Positions 1-7,070 of a stretch of 64,000 bases of DNA are shown here, piece after piece (within the stretch, counting starts at the first letter, position 1; each line of letters starts with the position of its first letter). The stretch covers positions 1,860,001-1,924,000 of the forward strand of contig CP053448.1 in the NCBI GenBank assembly GCA_013285445.1, given 5' to 3'. Under the pieces are notes generated by a model. The model searched no databases. It had not been told where the DNA came from and saw only the letters and a list, made by a program, of their open reading frames with translations. This DNA comes from Pseudomonadota bacterium. GTDB taxonomy: Bacteria; Pseudomonadota; Gammaproteobacteria; Xanthomonadales; Wenzhouxiangellaceae. The translations under genes and the position numbers were made by a program.

Positions 1-73
1 ATGCGTCCCACAGCGCCTCCGTGGCACGAAGTTTCTCATCCTGGGACATCTTTTTAATGGTGTTGAGGTCCAT
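1..73 (-). CDS. Putative addiction-module antitoxin (TIGR02574-like), N-terminal fragment
   Basis: Only the first 24 codons lie in the window and the gene runs off the left edge. The readable N-terminus contains MSQDEKLRATEALWDA, which resembles the opening helix of the small 'putative addiction module component' antitoxins (family pattern roughly LxxEEKLxLxEALWD). I start it at 73 because GAGAAGGGG sits just upstream; an in-frame ATG at 106 would add 11 residues. It reads in the same direction as hsdS, 87 bases downstream of the hsdS stop. The partner would normally be a RelE/ParE-type toxin, which would be off-window. The call rests on one short motif. Confidence 0.55.
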   Translation of the reverse strand, partial: MDLNTIKKMSQDEKLRATEALWDA

Positions 74-160
74 GGCTGCCCCTTCTCGGAAACGATATTC
101 GGCCATCTTACAATACGCTTGGCAATAGCTGGCTGGCTGCCGGATACCGGCGTCCGAGCC

Positions 161-1657
161 TCATACACGGGCTTTTCGGCGCGACTTTGACTTTGGCGTG
201 GCCTCACGTTCGGCGCGGATTCGGGCCAGGAGTTCGCTGGCCGGTTCGTCGTCGGGGTCCTGGGGGACGAGTTGGCCGGTGAAGGCGGATTTTAGGATGG
301 ATTGGCGGAGGGCGTTGGAGCGCTTGAGCTCAGCTTGGCACCAAACTTCGAGTGCAGCCGCACTTTCAAGCGCCTCGGTCGCTCTATCGACAATTAACTT
401 TTGCTCCTCAGGTGAACAAAGGGGATACGGCAGCTTTCTGATGATTCCGAGGTTGAGAACATCCATCGTCGCACCATGTGCATCAAGCTTGTAAAGGGCT
501 TTCAGGAAGCTGCTCTCAAAGTAGAGCTTGAAGAACTCTGGCAAGTAAACGTTCTCTTCCAGAGATACTTTGACCAGTCGTGGATTGATAATTCCAGGGG
601 CGCACTCTGGCGGCAGAATGAGCACTTTGCCAATAGTGCCAACCAGACTGATCAATACGTCGCGGGGCGAGACACTGCAATTCTGAAGTTCCTGATACTT
701 TTCCTCATCAATGAAATAATCCCCGATTGTCCAATCTCCGCCAATCACCTGCTCCTGCCCGTAGATCTTGTAGCCCGATGCCGAGTAATCCGACTTCTTG
801 AGTGCGCTGCCGAAGGGGCCCGCCTTGAGCGCGTGCTTTCTTGGCATGCATAGCCCCTCCAGAGGAGCCCATACCCAACCCTCAGGCAGCTCTGGCAAGT
901 TCGCGGTGTCGGGGATGTTGGGAGCCTTGTACTTTCCTGGCCCTTGCCAGTTTTCCCTGCGGCTTTCGAGGATGCGGGCGAGGATGTCGCTAGCGGGTTC
1001 GAGTTTGTGCTGGTTGGCTTCTCGCCAGTCGCGGGTGAGCTCGCCGGTGACGGCGGCCTTGAGGATGGACTGGCGGTAGCGCTTGAGCAGTTTCTGGACT
1101 TCGCGCAGGGCTTCTTCGCCCTTGTCGATTTTAGCGAAGAGGGTTTCGATCTTTTCGACGATGCGGTGTTGTTCGTTGAGGGGCGCAATCGGGATCGAAA
1201 AATTCTTGAGCCGATGAGTATCAATACTCGCTACCGTGGTCCCATGCTTTGCGCACTCCTTGAGAATCCGATAGTTTTCCGACCGCAGGTGCCAGGCCAG
1301 AAAATCCGGACTGATGTTATCTGCCGGCGTCAGGGTCTTTAGATCCTGGTTGACCGTTACCTCGGGTTCGTTGACAGCAACAGGGAACGAATGGGCCAGT
1401 ATTCCTGATCTTGTGACCATCAAGATTGAATTTGCCGGGATAAGCTTGGCAGAAGACTGGGCTACTGCCTCCTCGGTGATGGAATTCTCGGAACTTCGAA
1501 TACGCCCGAACTTCATGTCCTTTGGTGAAACCCACGGGATGGAGCCATCTTCCCAAAAGGCTAGGTTCGCCTTGGAGGGGGTCCCGCCTCCCGACCATGC
1601 CCCCAGGTCGCCCAGTCTCGACCAAGCCCAGTTGCTCGGCAATTTCTTACCACTCAC
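161..1657 (-). CDS. hsdS: Type I restriction-modification specificity subunit HsdS
   Basis: 498 residues, GTG start. HsdS recognises the bipartite DNA target and bridges the methylase and nuclease subunits. Two target-recognition halves are visible. The first opens with LPSNWAWSRLGDL and ends in PIAPLNEQHRIVEKIETLFAKI. The second opens with LPEGWVWAPLEGL and ends with PEEQKLIVDRATEALES. Each is followed by a conserved spacer helix, RYRQSILKAAVTGELT and ALRQSILKSAFTGQL, which is the standard duplicated HsdS architecture. The start overlaps a 46-codon reading frame by 11 bases, and the FitAB-like pair separates hsdS from hsdR. No hsdM is present in the window, so the modification subunit must be to the left or elsewhere. 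Confidence 0.95.
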   Translation of the reverse strand: MSGKKLPSNWAWSRLGDLGAWSGGGTPSKANLAFWEDGSIPWVSPKDMKFGRIRSSENSITEEAVAQSSAKLIPANSILMVTRSGILAHSFPVAVNEPEVTVNQDLKTLTPADNISPDFLAWHLRSENYRILKECAKHGTTVASIDTHRLKNFSIPIAPLNEQHRIVEKIETLFAKIDKGEEALREVQKLLKRYRQSILKAAVTGELTRDWREANQHKLEPASDILARILESRRENWQGPGKYKAPNIPDTANLPELPEGWVWAPLEGLCMPRKHALKAGPFGSALKKSDYSASGYKIYGQEQVIGGDWTIGDYFIDEEKYQELQNCSVSPRDVLISLVGTIGKVLILPPECAPGIINPRLVKVSLEENVYLPEFFKLYFESSFLKALYKLDAHGATMDVLNLGIIRKLPYPLCSPEEQKLIVDRATEALESAAALEVWCQAELKRSNALRQSILKSAFTGQLVPQDPDDEPASELLARIRAEREATPKSKSRRKARV

Positions 1658-1787
1658 GGGAACAACGCCTCTTCAGTTTATCCAGGCCGTCATTCATCCC
1701 CCTTAGCATTACCTTGCGGTCACTACCTTCAATAACCCTGTACTTGCAAGCAAGTCGGTGTTGCCGGTAAAGCGTAATCACTCCCAT
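1647..1787 (-). CDS. Small ORF of 46 codons bridging the PIN toxin and hsdS
   Basis: Begins at an ATG inside the last codons of the PIN toxin gene (10-base overlap) and ends at a TAA 11 bases inside hsdS. The product would be basic, with three cysteines and a Lys/Arg-rich C-terminus (KLKRRCSREW). I do not recognise the family. The head-to-tail overlaps on both sides suggest translational coupling, either as a real peptide or as a device that carries ribosomes to the weak GTG start of hsdS. It could equally be an incidental frame in a 120-base spacer. Confidence 0.35.
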   Translation of the reverse strand: MGVITLYRQHRLACKYRVIEGSDRKVMLRGMNDGLDKLKRRCSREW

Positions 1788-2194
1788 GGATCAATCACCT
1801 GCACGCCGGCGGCCTTGAACGGGGCGGTGTCGCGGGTGGCGACGGCGTGGTTGTGGGTCAGGGCGATGGCGGCGATGTAGGCATCGGCGGTGGCGATGGC
1901 GCGGCCGGTTTCTCGGGATTTGGCCAGTAGGGTGGCGTAGGCCGGCGCGCAGGTCTGGTCGAAGGGCAGGGTGCGGCCGTTGAACAGGGGCAGGATGGTT
2001 TGCTCCAGGCTGTCCTGCAGGCGGCTGCGGCGTTTGCCGGCGGGTAGCAGGGCGATGCCGGCGCACAACTCGGCGGTGGTGATGGCCGTCAGGAACAGGG
2101 TTTCGACCGGCTGGGCGTCGAGCCAGGCGAGCACGCGGGCCTCGGGTTTCGGGCGCAGCGGCTCGGAGATCAGGTTGGTGTCGAGAATGATCAC
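1778..2194 (-). CDS. PIN-domain toxin, FitB/VapC-like
   Basis: 138 residues, the usual PIN toxin length. The acidic positions of the family's metal-dependent RNase site are in place: LDTNLISE (Asp5), TTAELCAG, TADAYIAAIA and the late ATRDTAPF. The wording of these motifs is closest to FitB-type PIN toxins. The start codon overlaps the antitoxin stop by four bases (ATGA), as expected of a coupled pair. The family cleaves RNA when freed from its antitoxin; substrate specificity cannot be read from sequence. The pair sits between hsdR and hsdS in the same orientation. Confidence 0.93.
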   Translation of the reverse strand: MIILDTNLISEPLRPKPEARVLAWLDAQPVETLFLTAITTAELCAGIALLPAGKRRSRLQDSLEQTILPLFNGRTLPFDQTCAPAYATLLAKSRETGRAIATADAYIAAIALTHNHAVATRDTAPFKAAGVQVIDPWE

Positions 2195-2445
2195 TCCAGG
2201 TCGATGGCGCGTGCGGGGCTCTTGTCGCGCACTTCATCGAAGACGGCGGCCTCTTCGTTGCTCAGCCTAGCCTGGCGGCCGATTTCGGCCAGCAGGGAGC
2301 CGAGTTTCGGCCGGTTTTCCGGCGCGATCGCGGCCTCGAGGATTTCGCGCACTTCGGCTTCCATGCTGCGGCCGTGCTCGGCGGCACGCACGCGCAGGGC
2401 GCGGTGAACCTCGTCGGGCAGATTGCGTACGGTCAGCATGGCCAT
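2191..2445 (-). CDS. Ribbon-helix-helix antitoxin, FitA/VapB-like
   Basis: 84 residues. The N-terminus (MAMLTVRNLPDEVHRALRVR) is a ribbon-helix-helix DNA-binding strand and helix of the FitA/Arc type. It is followed by an AAEHGRSMEAEVREIL helix and an acidic C-terminal tail expected to occupy the toxin active site. GGAGAG seven bases upstream supports the ATG at 2445. The family binds operators in its own promoter; a matching inverted repeat lies at 2485-2515. Confidence 0.92.
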   Translation of the reverse strand: MAMLTVRNLPDEVHRALRVRAAEHGRSMEAEVREILEAAIAPENRPKLGSLLAEIGRQARLSNEEAAVFDEVRDKSPARAIDLE

Positions 2446-2484
2446 GGTTGTCTCTCCAAGGTGGCGCGCTTGGTCGCCTTCAAC

Positions 2485-2515
2485 GCATTCATTTTAGCAT
2501 CACTGAATGCATTCA
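2485..2515. promoter_or_regulatory. Probable FitA-type operator: inverted GCATTCA / TGAATGC repeats
   Basis: GCATTCA at 2485-2491 is matched by TGAATGC at 2504-2510 across a 12-base AT-rich spacer. The right half-site continues into a second perfect palindrome, TGAATGCATTCA (2504-2515), giving three half-sites. It lies in the gap between the hsdR stop and the antitoxin start and includes the hsdR stop codon. The geometry fits autoregulation by a ribbon-helix-helix antitoxin; binding is inferred. Confidence 0.65.
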
Positions 2516-5290
2516 GGCGACCAGCGCGCCCTGCAGTTCGTCCAGCATTTCGTTCAGGCGCTGCTTGCCGAAGACCTGCTGTGCCTGGACGATGCCGCCC
2601 TTGTCGGACAGGCTGGGGATCTCGATGAAGTCGCGTGGGGTGATTTCGGCGTTGGCGGCGATGTAGCCGGCGATGGTTTTCAGCCATTCCATCTGTTCCG
2701 GGGTGTACTCGCGGCCGGCTTTCTTTTCGCGGCCGATCCACAGGTTGAAGCGTTGTTCGACCCTGGCGGAGTAGGGCTCCAGTACTTCGTCGTAACCCAG
2801 CGCGAAGCGGACCAGGGAGACGATCTCGGTGAGCTGGTTGTCGACCGGGGCGCCCTTGACCTTTGCCGCATTCAGGCGCTTGTAGGCCTGCCAGACGTCG
2901 GCGGTGGTCAGGTAGTAGGGCTTGTCGGTCATGGCCTGGGCCAGTTCCTTGATGGCGGCGTAGCTTAGCCGGTGGCGGCCGGCGGGCTGGTTGTAGAGGA
3001 TCTGCAGGGCGGTAAGTTCGTCCTTGTTGGCTTCGATGAAGTCCTTGAACGACTGGATGCGCTGTTCGGCCTGGCCCTTGTCGAACTGGGCTTCGCGGAC
3101 CTCGTCGGTGGTTAGCTCGTCGATGACCAGGTCGTTCTTGTGCTTGATGGTCTTGAGCAGTTCGCGGATTTCTGGCTCGTCGAACGGGGCGCAGGCGGTG
3201 TCGAGCAGGCGGCCGACGACCTCGGCTTCCTGTTCCGGGGTGGCGGCGGCGCCGTGTTCGGCTTCGATGGCCTGCTGCTGCTTGTCGGGGTCGACGGCTT
3301 CGAGCAGGGCGTTGGCCAGGTCGCGGGGTTTCTGGCCGCCGGTCTGTTTGGCGATGCGGGCGCGGTCCTCGTTGTCGAGTTTGCGGTCGAGGGCGGCGAT
3401 TCGGCCGGCCAGGCTGGAGACGGCGTCTTCGTCGCGCCTGCCCTGGGCGATCTGGTCGATGAGCTTGTCGAAGGCGATGCCCTTCTTGCGCTCCAGTGGC
3501 TGGGAGGCGTTCTTCTTGGTCTCGGTCACGCCGACGGCGTCGATCAGCACGAAGCGGGTCTTGGTGCGCGCGTCCGGGGTGACCATCTGCAGGTCGGCGT
3601 CGGGGATGGTGCGCACGCCGCGGCCTTTCATCTGCTCGTAGTAGCCCTCGGACTTGACGTCGCGCATGAAGATCAGCACCTCGACCGGCTTGATGTCGGT
3701 GCCGGTGGCGATCATGTCGACGCTGACGGCGACCCGGAAGGCGGCGTCGTTCTGAAAGGACTTGATCAGTTCGCGCGGGCTCTCGCCGGTGTTGCGGTAG
3801 GTGATCTTCCTGGCGAAGTCGTTGCCCTCGCCGAAGACCTCGCGCACGGCGTGGACGATTTCCTCGGCGTGGTTGTCGTCCTTGGCGAAGATCAGGGTCT
3901 TGGGCAGCCATTCGCCGCTGCGGTCGGGGAACAGCTCGGTGAAGACCCGGTCGCGGTAGGTCTGCAGCACCGCGCGGATCTGGTTCGGGTTGACCACGGA
4001 GCGGTCGAGCTCCTTGGCGGTGTACTCCAGGTCGGCGTCGAGCTCCCGGTAGCGGATGGCGCGGGTGCGCTTGTCCCGGACGGGCACCTGGAAGCCCGTG
4101 TCCTCGACTTCGATATTGCCGCCTTCCTCGGTCACCCGGGTTCGAATGCGGTAGATCTCGTAGCCGACGTTGACGCCGTCGACCACGGATTTCGGGTAGT
4201 CGTACTCGGCGACGATGTTCTGGTTGAAGAAGCCCAGGGTGTGCTTGGACGGCGTGGCGGTCAGGCCGATGATGTGGGCGTCGAAGTATTCCAGCACCTG
4301 GCGCCACAGACCGTAGATGGAACGGTGGCACTCGTCGGTGACGATGAAATCGAAGGTCTCGATCGGGATGTCGGGGTTGTAGTTCAGCGGCCGGATCTCG
4401 CCGTCTTCCAGTCCCCAGGTCTCGAAACCGGAGATCTCCTCGGCCTCGCTGTCCAGCTCCTCGCCCTTGAGCATGGAATACAGGCGCTGGATGGTGGTGA
4501 TGACCACCTTGGCGTCGTCGTCGATGCGGTTGGACTTGAGGTGCTGGACGATGTAGGTGTCGGTGAATCGGTTGGCCGCGCCGGGCGGATCGAACTCCCG
4601 GAATTCCTTCAGGGTCTGGTCGCCGAGATTGTTGCGGTCGACCAGGAACAGGATGCGTTTGGCCCCGGCGTGCTTGATCAGCCGCCAGGAGAAGGTGCAG
4701 GCGGTAAAGGTCTTGCCGGCACCGGTGGCCATCTGGATCAGCGAGCGCGGCTGGTCGGCCGCCAGGGACTTCTCCAGGCCCTGGATCGCATCGATCTGGC
4801 AGTCGCGCAGGCCTTTGTCGATCAGCGGGGGCAGGGCGCTCAGGCGCTCCCGCAATGTGTCGGGTGTTTTCAGCCACGCGTGCAGGGTCTCGGGGCGGTG
4901 AAAGGCGAAGACGCGGCGCGAGCGCGCCTTCGGGTCGCGGGTGTCGCGGAAGAAGGTCTCATTGGCGGTGGTCTCGTAGTCGAAACGCAGTTGCTCGTCC
5001 CAGCGCGCCAGGTGGTCGGGCAGGGTGGCCATGTACCGGTCCGACTGGCCGGCCACGCCGCTCAGGGTCACCCCGGCCTTCTTGGCCTCGACGACGCCGG
5101 CGGCCTTGCCGTCGACCCACAGCAGGTAGTCGCAGGGGCCGGAGGGAAGCTGGAATTCGCGTACCGCCACGCCCAGGGCTGCGTGGCGGTTGAAATCGGC
5201 CATGTCCTGCACCTGCCAGCCGGCATCGCGCAGCAGGCGGTCGATTCGATTACGGGCGCGTTGTTCCGGTGTCTGGTGCGAGTCGTTCAT
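2513..5290 (-). CDS. hsdR: Type I restriction endonuclease motor/nuclease subunit HsdR
   Basis: 925 residues, EcoEI-like layout. An N-terminal PD-(D/E)xK nuclease is visible (Asp54 in CDYLLW, then VVEAKK with Glu68 and Lys70). The SF2 translocase follows: Walker A MATGAGKT at 187-194, a DECH box near 318-321, GLTATP, then DMIATGTDIKPVEVLIF and YYEQMKGRGVR as motifs V and VI. The C-terminus is the helical domain that docks onto the methylase complex. GAGGGGAA supports the ATG at 5290. It is upstream of the antitoxin, toxin and hsdS in one minus-strand array. All motifs are intact, so it should function if an HsdM is available. Confidence 0.96.
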   Translation of the reverse strand: MNDSHQTPEQRARNRIDRLLRDAGWQVQDMADFNRHAALGVAVREFQLPSGPCDYLLWVDGKAAGVVEAKKAGVTLSGVAGQSDRYMATLPDHLARWDEQLRFDYETTANETFFRDTRDPKARSRRVFAFHRPETLHAWLKTPDTLRERLSALPPLIDKGLRDCQIDAIQGLEKSLAADQPRSLIQMATGAGKTFTACTFSWRLIKHAGAKRILFLVDRNNLGDQTLKEFREFDPPGAANRFTDTYIVQHLKSNRIDDDAKVVITTIQRLYSMLKGEELDSEAEEISGFETWGLEDGEIRPLNYNPDIPIETFDFIVTDECHRSIYGLWRQVLEYFDAHIIGLTATPSKHTLGFFNQNIVAEYDYPKSVVDGVNVGYEIYRIRTRVTEEGGNIEVEDTGFQVPVRDKRTRAIRYRELDADLEYTAKELDRSVVNPNQIRAVLQTYRDRVFTELFPDRSGEWLPKTLIFAKDDNHAEEIVHAVREVFGEGNDFARKITYRNTGESPRELIKSFQNDAAFRVAVSVDMIATGTDIKPVEVLIFMRDVKSEGYYEQMKGRGVRTIPDADLQMVTPDARTKTRFVLIDAVGVTETKKNASQPLERKKGIAFDKLIDQIAQGRRDEDAVSSLAGRIAALDRKLDNEDRARIAKQTGGQKPRDLANALLEAVDPDKQQQAIEAEHGAAATPEQEAEVVGRLLDTACAPFDEPEIRELLKTIKHKNDLVIDELTTDEVREAQFDKGQAEQRIQSFKDFIEANKDELTALQILYNQPAGRHRLSYAAIKELAQAMTDKPYYLTTADVWQAYKRLNAAKVKGAPVDNQLTEIVSLVRFALGYDEVLEPYSARVEQRFNLWIGREKKAGREYTPEQMEWLKTIAGYIAANAEITPRDFIEIPSLSDKGGIVQAQQVFGKQRLNEMLDELQGALVA

Positions 5291-5364
5291 GCGTGGTGGT
5301 GTCGGTTCCCCTCGGTGCTGCGGTAAAGACTACCAGCATCGGGGTGGGTGGGGAAATCTGAGGT

Positions 5365-5483
5365 TGTCGTCCCGGCCCGTGAGCCGGGACCTTGTATGTT
5401 GATTCTGTCTGCACAGCATCGGCGCATTGCTCGCCGACCCTTGTGAGGTCCCGGATCAGCGCGTTGCGCTGTCCGGGACGACA
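5365..5483. repeat. REP-like intergenic element with two hairpins inside an inverted repeat
   Basis: TGTCGTCCCGG at 5365-5375 pairs exactly with CCGGGACGACA at 5473-5483. Inside are two hairpins. The first is GTCCCGGC-CCGTGA-GCCGGGAC. The second has arms GTCCCGGA and TCCGGGAC around CAGCGC-GTT-GCGCTG. This is the pattern of short palindromic repeats scattered between genes of many proteobacteria. It occupies the gap upstream of hsdR. Outside this element and the small gene at 5559-5723, I see nothing firm between 5291 and 5865. Confidence 0.75.
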
Positions 5484-5558
5484 GGGGGTGAGTTTGGGAC
5501 TACGACGGGCAGACGCTGAGAAGTGGAGGGCGCTTGGTGGTGTCTCTCCGACCGCGAT

Positions 5559-5723
5559 TTAGCCCTTTGAACCCTTGTTGGTCTCTTCCAGGAGTCGGCG
5601 CTGACGCTCCGATGCGCGCTTAAGTACCTGTTCATAAACCTTTTTCTTTTCGCGCGCAGACGCGTTTCGAATAAAATCGGAGAAGCGGCTGGAAGATGCT
5701 GGTTTACGCTTGAGTGTGAGCAT
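5559..5723 (-). CDS. Small conserved-looking hypothetical protein, 54 residues
   Basis: The reading frame is clean and strongly protein-like: a short polar N-terminus, then RFSDFIRNASAREKKKVY and a charged amphipathic helix to the C-terminus (VLKRASERQRRLLEET). It is mostly helix, very basic, with no membrane segment or cysteine. The codon pattern resembles real genes of the region. No good ribosome-binding site is seen upstream of 5723. The shape would suit a small regulator or an antitoxin-like partner, but I do not recognise the family and no partner gene is adjacent on the same strand. Confidence 0.6.
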   Translation of the reverse strand: MLTLKRKPASSSRFSDFIRNASAREKKKVYEQVLKRASERQRRLLEETNKGSKG

Positions 5724-5865
5724 TGCAGTCAGTCTAACCTGAGTTCATGAGCTTGGGTGTCGTGAAGTCGGGTCCGTGTCGGGTGCCTGCCGGGCCTTTG
5801 CCGTAGCGGTTTTCCATCGTTCGGCCCGATAATGGCCGGCCTGATGCCCACGATGAGGAATACCC

Positions 5866-6420
5866 ATGCATGTCGATCCCGTTCGACTTCGAGAATTGCG
5901 CGTTGCCCGGCAGTGGTCGCAGGAGCAACTGGCGACTCTGAGTGGCTTGAACCTGCGCACGATCCAGCGCCTGGAATCGGGTGCGAAGATCTCCCAGGAG
6001 TCCCTGCGAGCGCTTTGCGCGGTTTTCGAGGTGCCGGCCGAACGCCTGCTGGCAAGCGAGCCCGGGCCGAGCGAACCCGCGCTGAAGGCCATGCACGAAG
6101 GCGTGATTCGTGGCCTGGATTTCACCGGCGTCACGCCGCGCGGGGCATTCTGGTGGTTTGCGCTTGCCGTGGTGATGTTCCTGGGACTGGCGCAGATCCT
6201 GTCCGAGTATCTGGGCGCGCTGCCGATGCAGTTGGCCTCCATCGTGGTTCTGCTGCCGTGGATCGCTGCCTGCACGCGGCGCCTGCGTGACGCGGGCTTC
6301 AGTCCCTGGTGGCAATTGATCAGCCTGGCGCCAGTGGCCGGCATTCTGGTGTTGCTTTATCTGCTCACTTATCCGACGCGAGCTGTTGGCCTGGACGGGG
6401 TTGCCGAAAGCCAATCCTGA
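5866..6420 (+). CDS. XRE-family HTH protein fused to a DUF805 membrane domain
   Basis: 184 residues. Residues 5-60 are a helix-turn-helix of the XRE type (RVARQWSQEQLATLSGLNLR followed by TIQRLESGAKIS). Residues 95-170 hold three hydrophobic segments with the DUF805 signature around CTRRLRDAGFSPWWQL. A soluble DNA-binding head on a small membrane anchor suggests a membrane-tethered transcription regulator. The trigger and targets are unknown. GATGAGGAA a few bases upstream supports the ATG at 5866, and GATAAT about 40 bases upstream could be its -10 box. It is 50 bases upstream of the HTH/nucleotidyltransferase pair, in the same direction. Confidence 0.85.
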   Translation: MHVDPVRLRELRVARQWSQEQLATLSGLNLRTIQRLESGAKISQESLRALCAVFEVPAERLLASEPGPSEPALKAMHEGVIRGLDFTGVTPRGAFWWFALAVVMFLGLAQILSEYLGALPMQLASIVVLLPWIAACTRRLRDAGFSPWWQLISLAPVAGILVLLYLLTYPTRAVGLDGVAESQS

Positions 6421-6434
6421 GAAAGTATCCACGA

Positions 6435-6464
6435 TTGCTCATCTACGCATCTTGTGCGTACAAT
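6435..6464 (+). promoter_or_regulatory. Promoter predicting a leaderless transcript for the HTH/NTase pair
   Basis: TTGCTC (6435-6440) and TACAAT (6459-6464) are separated by 18 bases. Only six bases lie between TACAAT and the ATG at 6471, so transcription should start at or next to the start codon. No Shine-Dalgarno sequence is present. TTGTGCGTACAA (6452-6463), an imperfect palindrome, overlaps the -10 box and could be the operator for the downstream HTH protein. Confidence 0.55.
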
Positions 6465-6470
6465 GCAGAT

Positions 6471-7070
6471 ATGGATCGTACTGCACAACTGGAAGACCTG
6501 ATGCTGCGCTACGGATTGCGTCGGCGCGATGTGGCTGAATTGCTGGGCAAGCCATTAAATTCGGCCGGAGGTTACAGCAATTCGACGATCGATCGTTGGT
6601 TGAGTGGCGCAAACCAGGTCCCGGACATGGCACTGGAACTGCTTGAGTTGAAACTCGCTGGCAGGGAAGGGCGGCCTGATCCCTGGCAGCGACTGATCCG
6701 ACAGCCCCTGGCCTATCGGGACCAGCGCGAGCTGGAGGCGGATTTAAGGGCGGTTCTGGAACAGATCAAGCGCGGAGAGTTGCCGCGCACCCCGAAATCT
6801 TCGCGCTCGCTGGTGCTCCAACGCGCCGGGTACTTGCTCGAACTCATTGCGCATCTTGGCGGGCCGCGCTTCAAGTCACAGCGGGAGCGATTGCTGGAAG
6901 AAGCCGATCGTTTGCGTGAAAGGCTGACAGACCACCTGGAGTCCGCGCCACTGCGCGCCGGTGAGCGAGTTCGTAGTGAAACCATGGATGACCTGGCGTG
7001 CAAGTGGGGATTGACCAAGGGTGCGGATATTCGCCGGTTTCGCCAGCTTGCATTGACAGGGCGAGTCTGA
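6471..7070 (+). CDS. HTH-containing protein, putative antitoxin of a nucleotidyltransferase pair
   Basis: 199 residues. The N-terminus looks like a helix-turn-helix (YGLRRRDVAELLG, then NSTIDRWLSGANQVPDMAL). The remainder is a charged helical region (RLLEEADRLRERLTDHLE) ending in KWGLTKGADIRRFRQLALTG. The stop overlaps the downstream start by one base (TGATG). An HTH gene coupled to a nucleotidyltransferase-fold gene is the layout of AbiE/MNT-type toxin-antitoxin systems, so I infer an autoregulating antitoxin. I do not recognise the full-length family. The start at 6471 is the first in-frame ATG that follows the promoter-like -10 box. Confidence 0.75.
   Translation: MDRTAQLEDLMLRYGLRRRDVAELLGKPLNSAGGYSNSTIDRWLSGANQVPDMALELLELKLAGREGRPDPWQRLIRQPLAYRDQRELEADLRAVLEQIKRGELPRTPKSSRSLVLQRAGYLLELIAHLGGPRFKSQRERLLEEADRLRERLTDHLESAPLRAGERVRSETMDDLACKWGLTKGADIRRFRQLALTGRV

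Noticed and set aside
3140..5326. Long plus-strand open frame opposite hsdR (about 728 codons), and a minus-strand shadow frame at 2433-4877
   Set aside because: They arise from the high-GC codon use of hsdR. The translations are low-complexity and lack any domain, while the hsdR frame has all family motifs.
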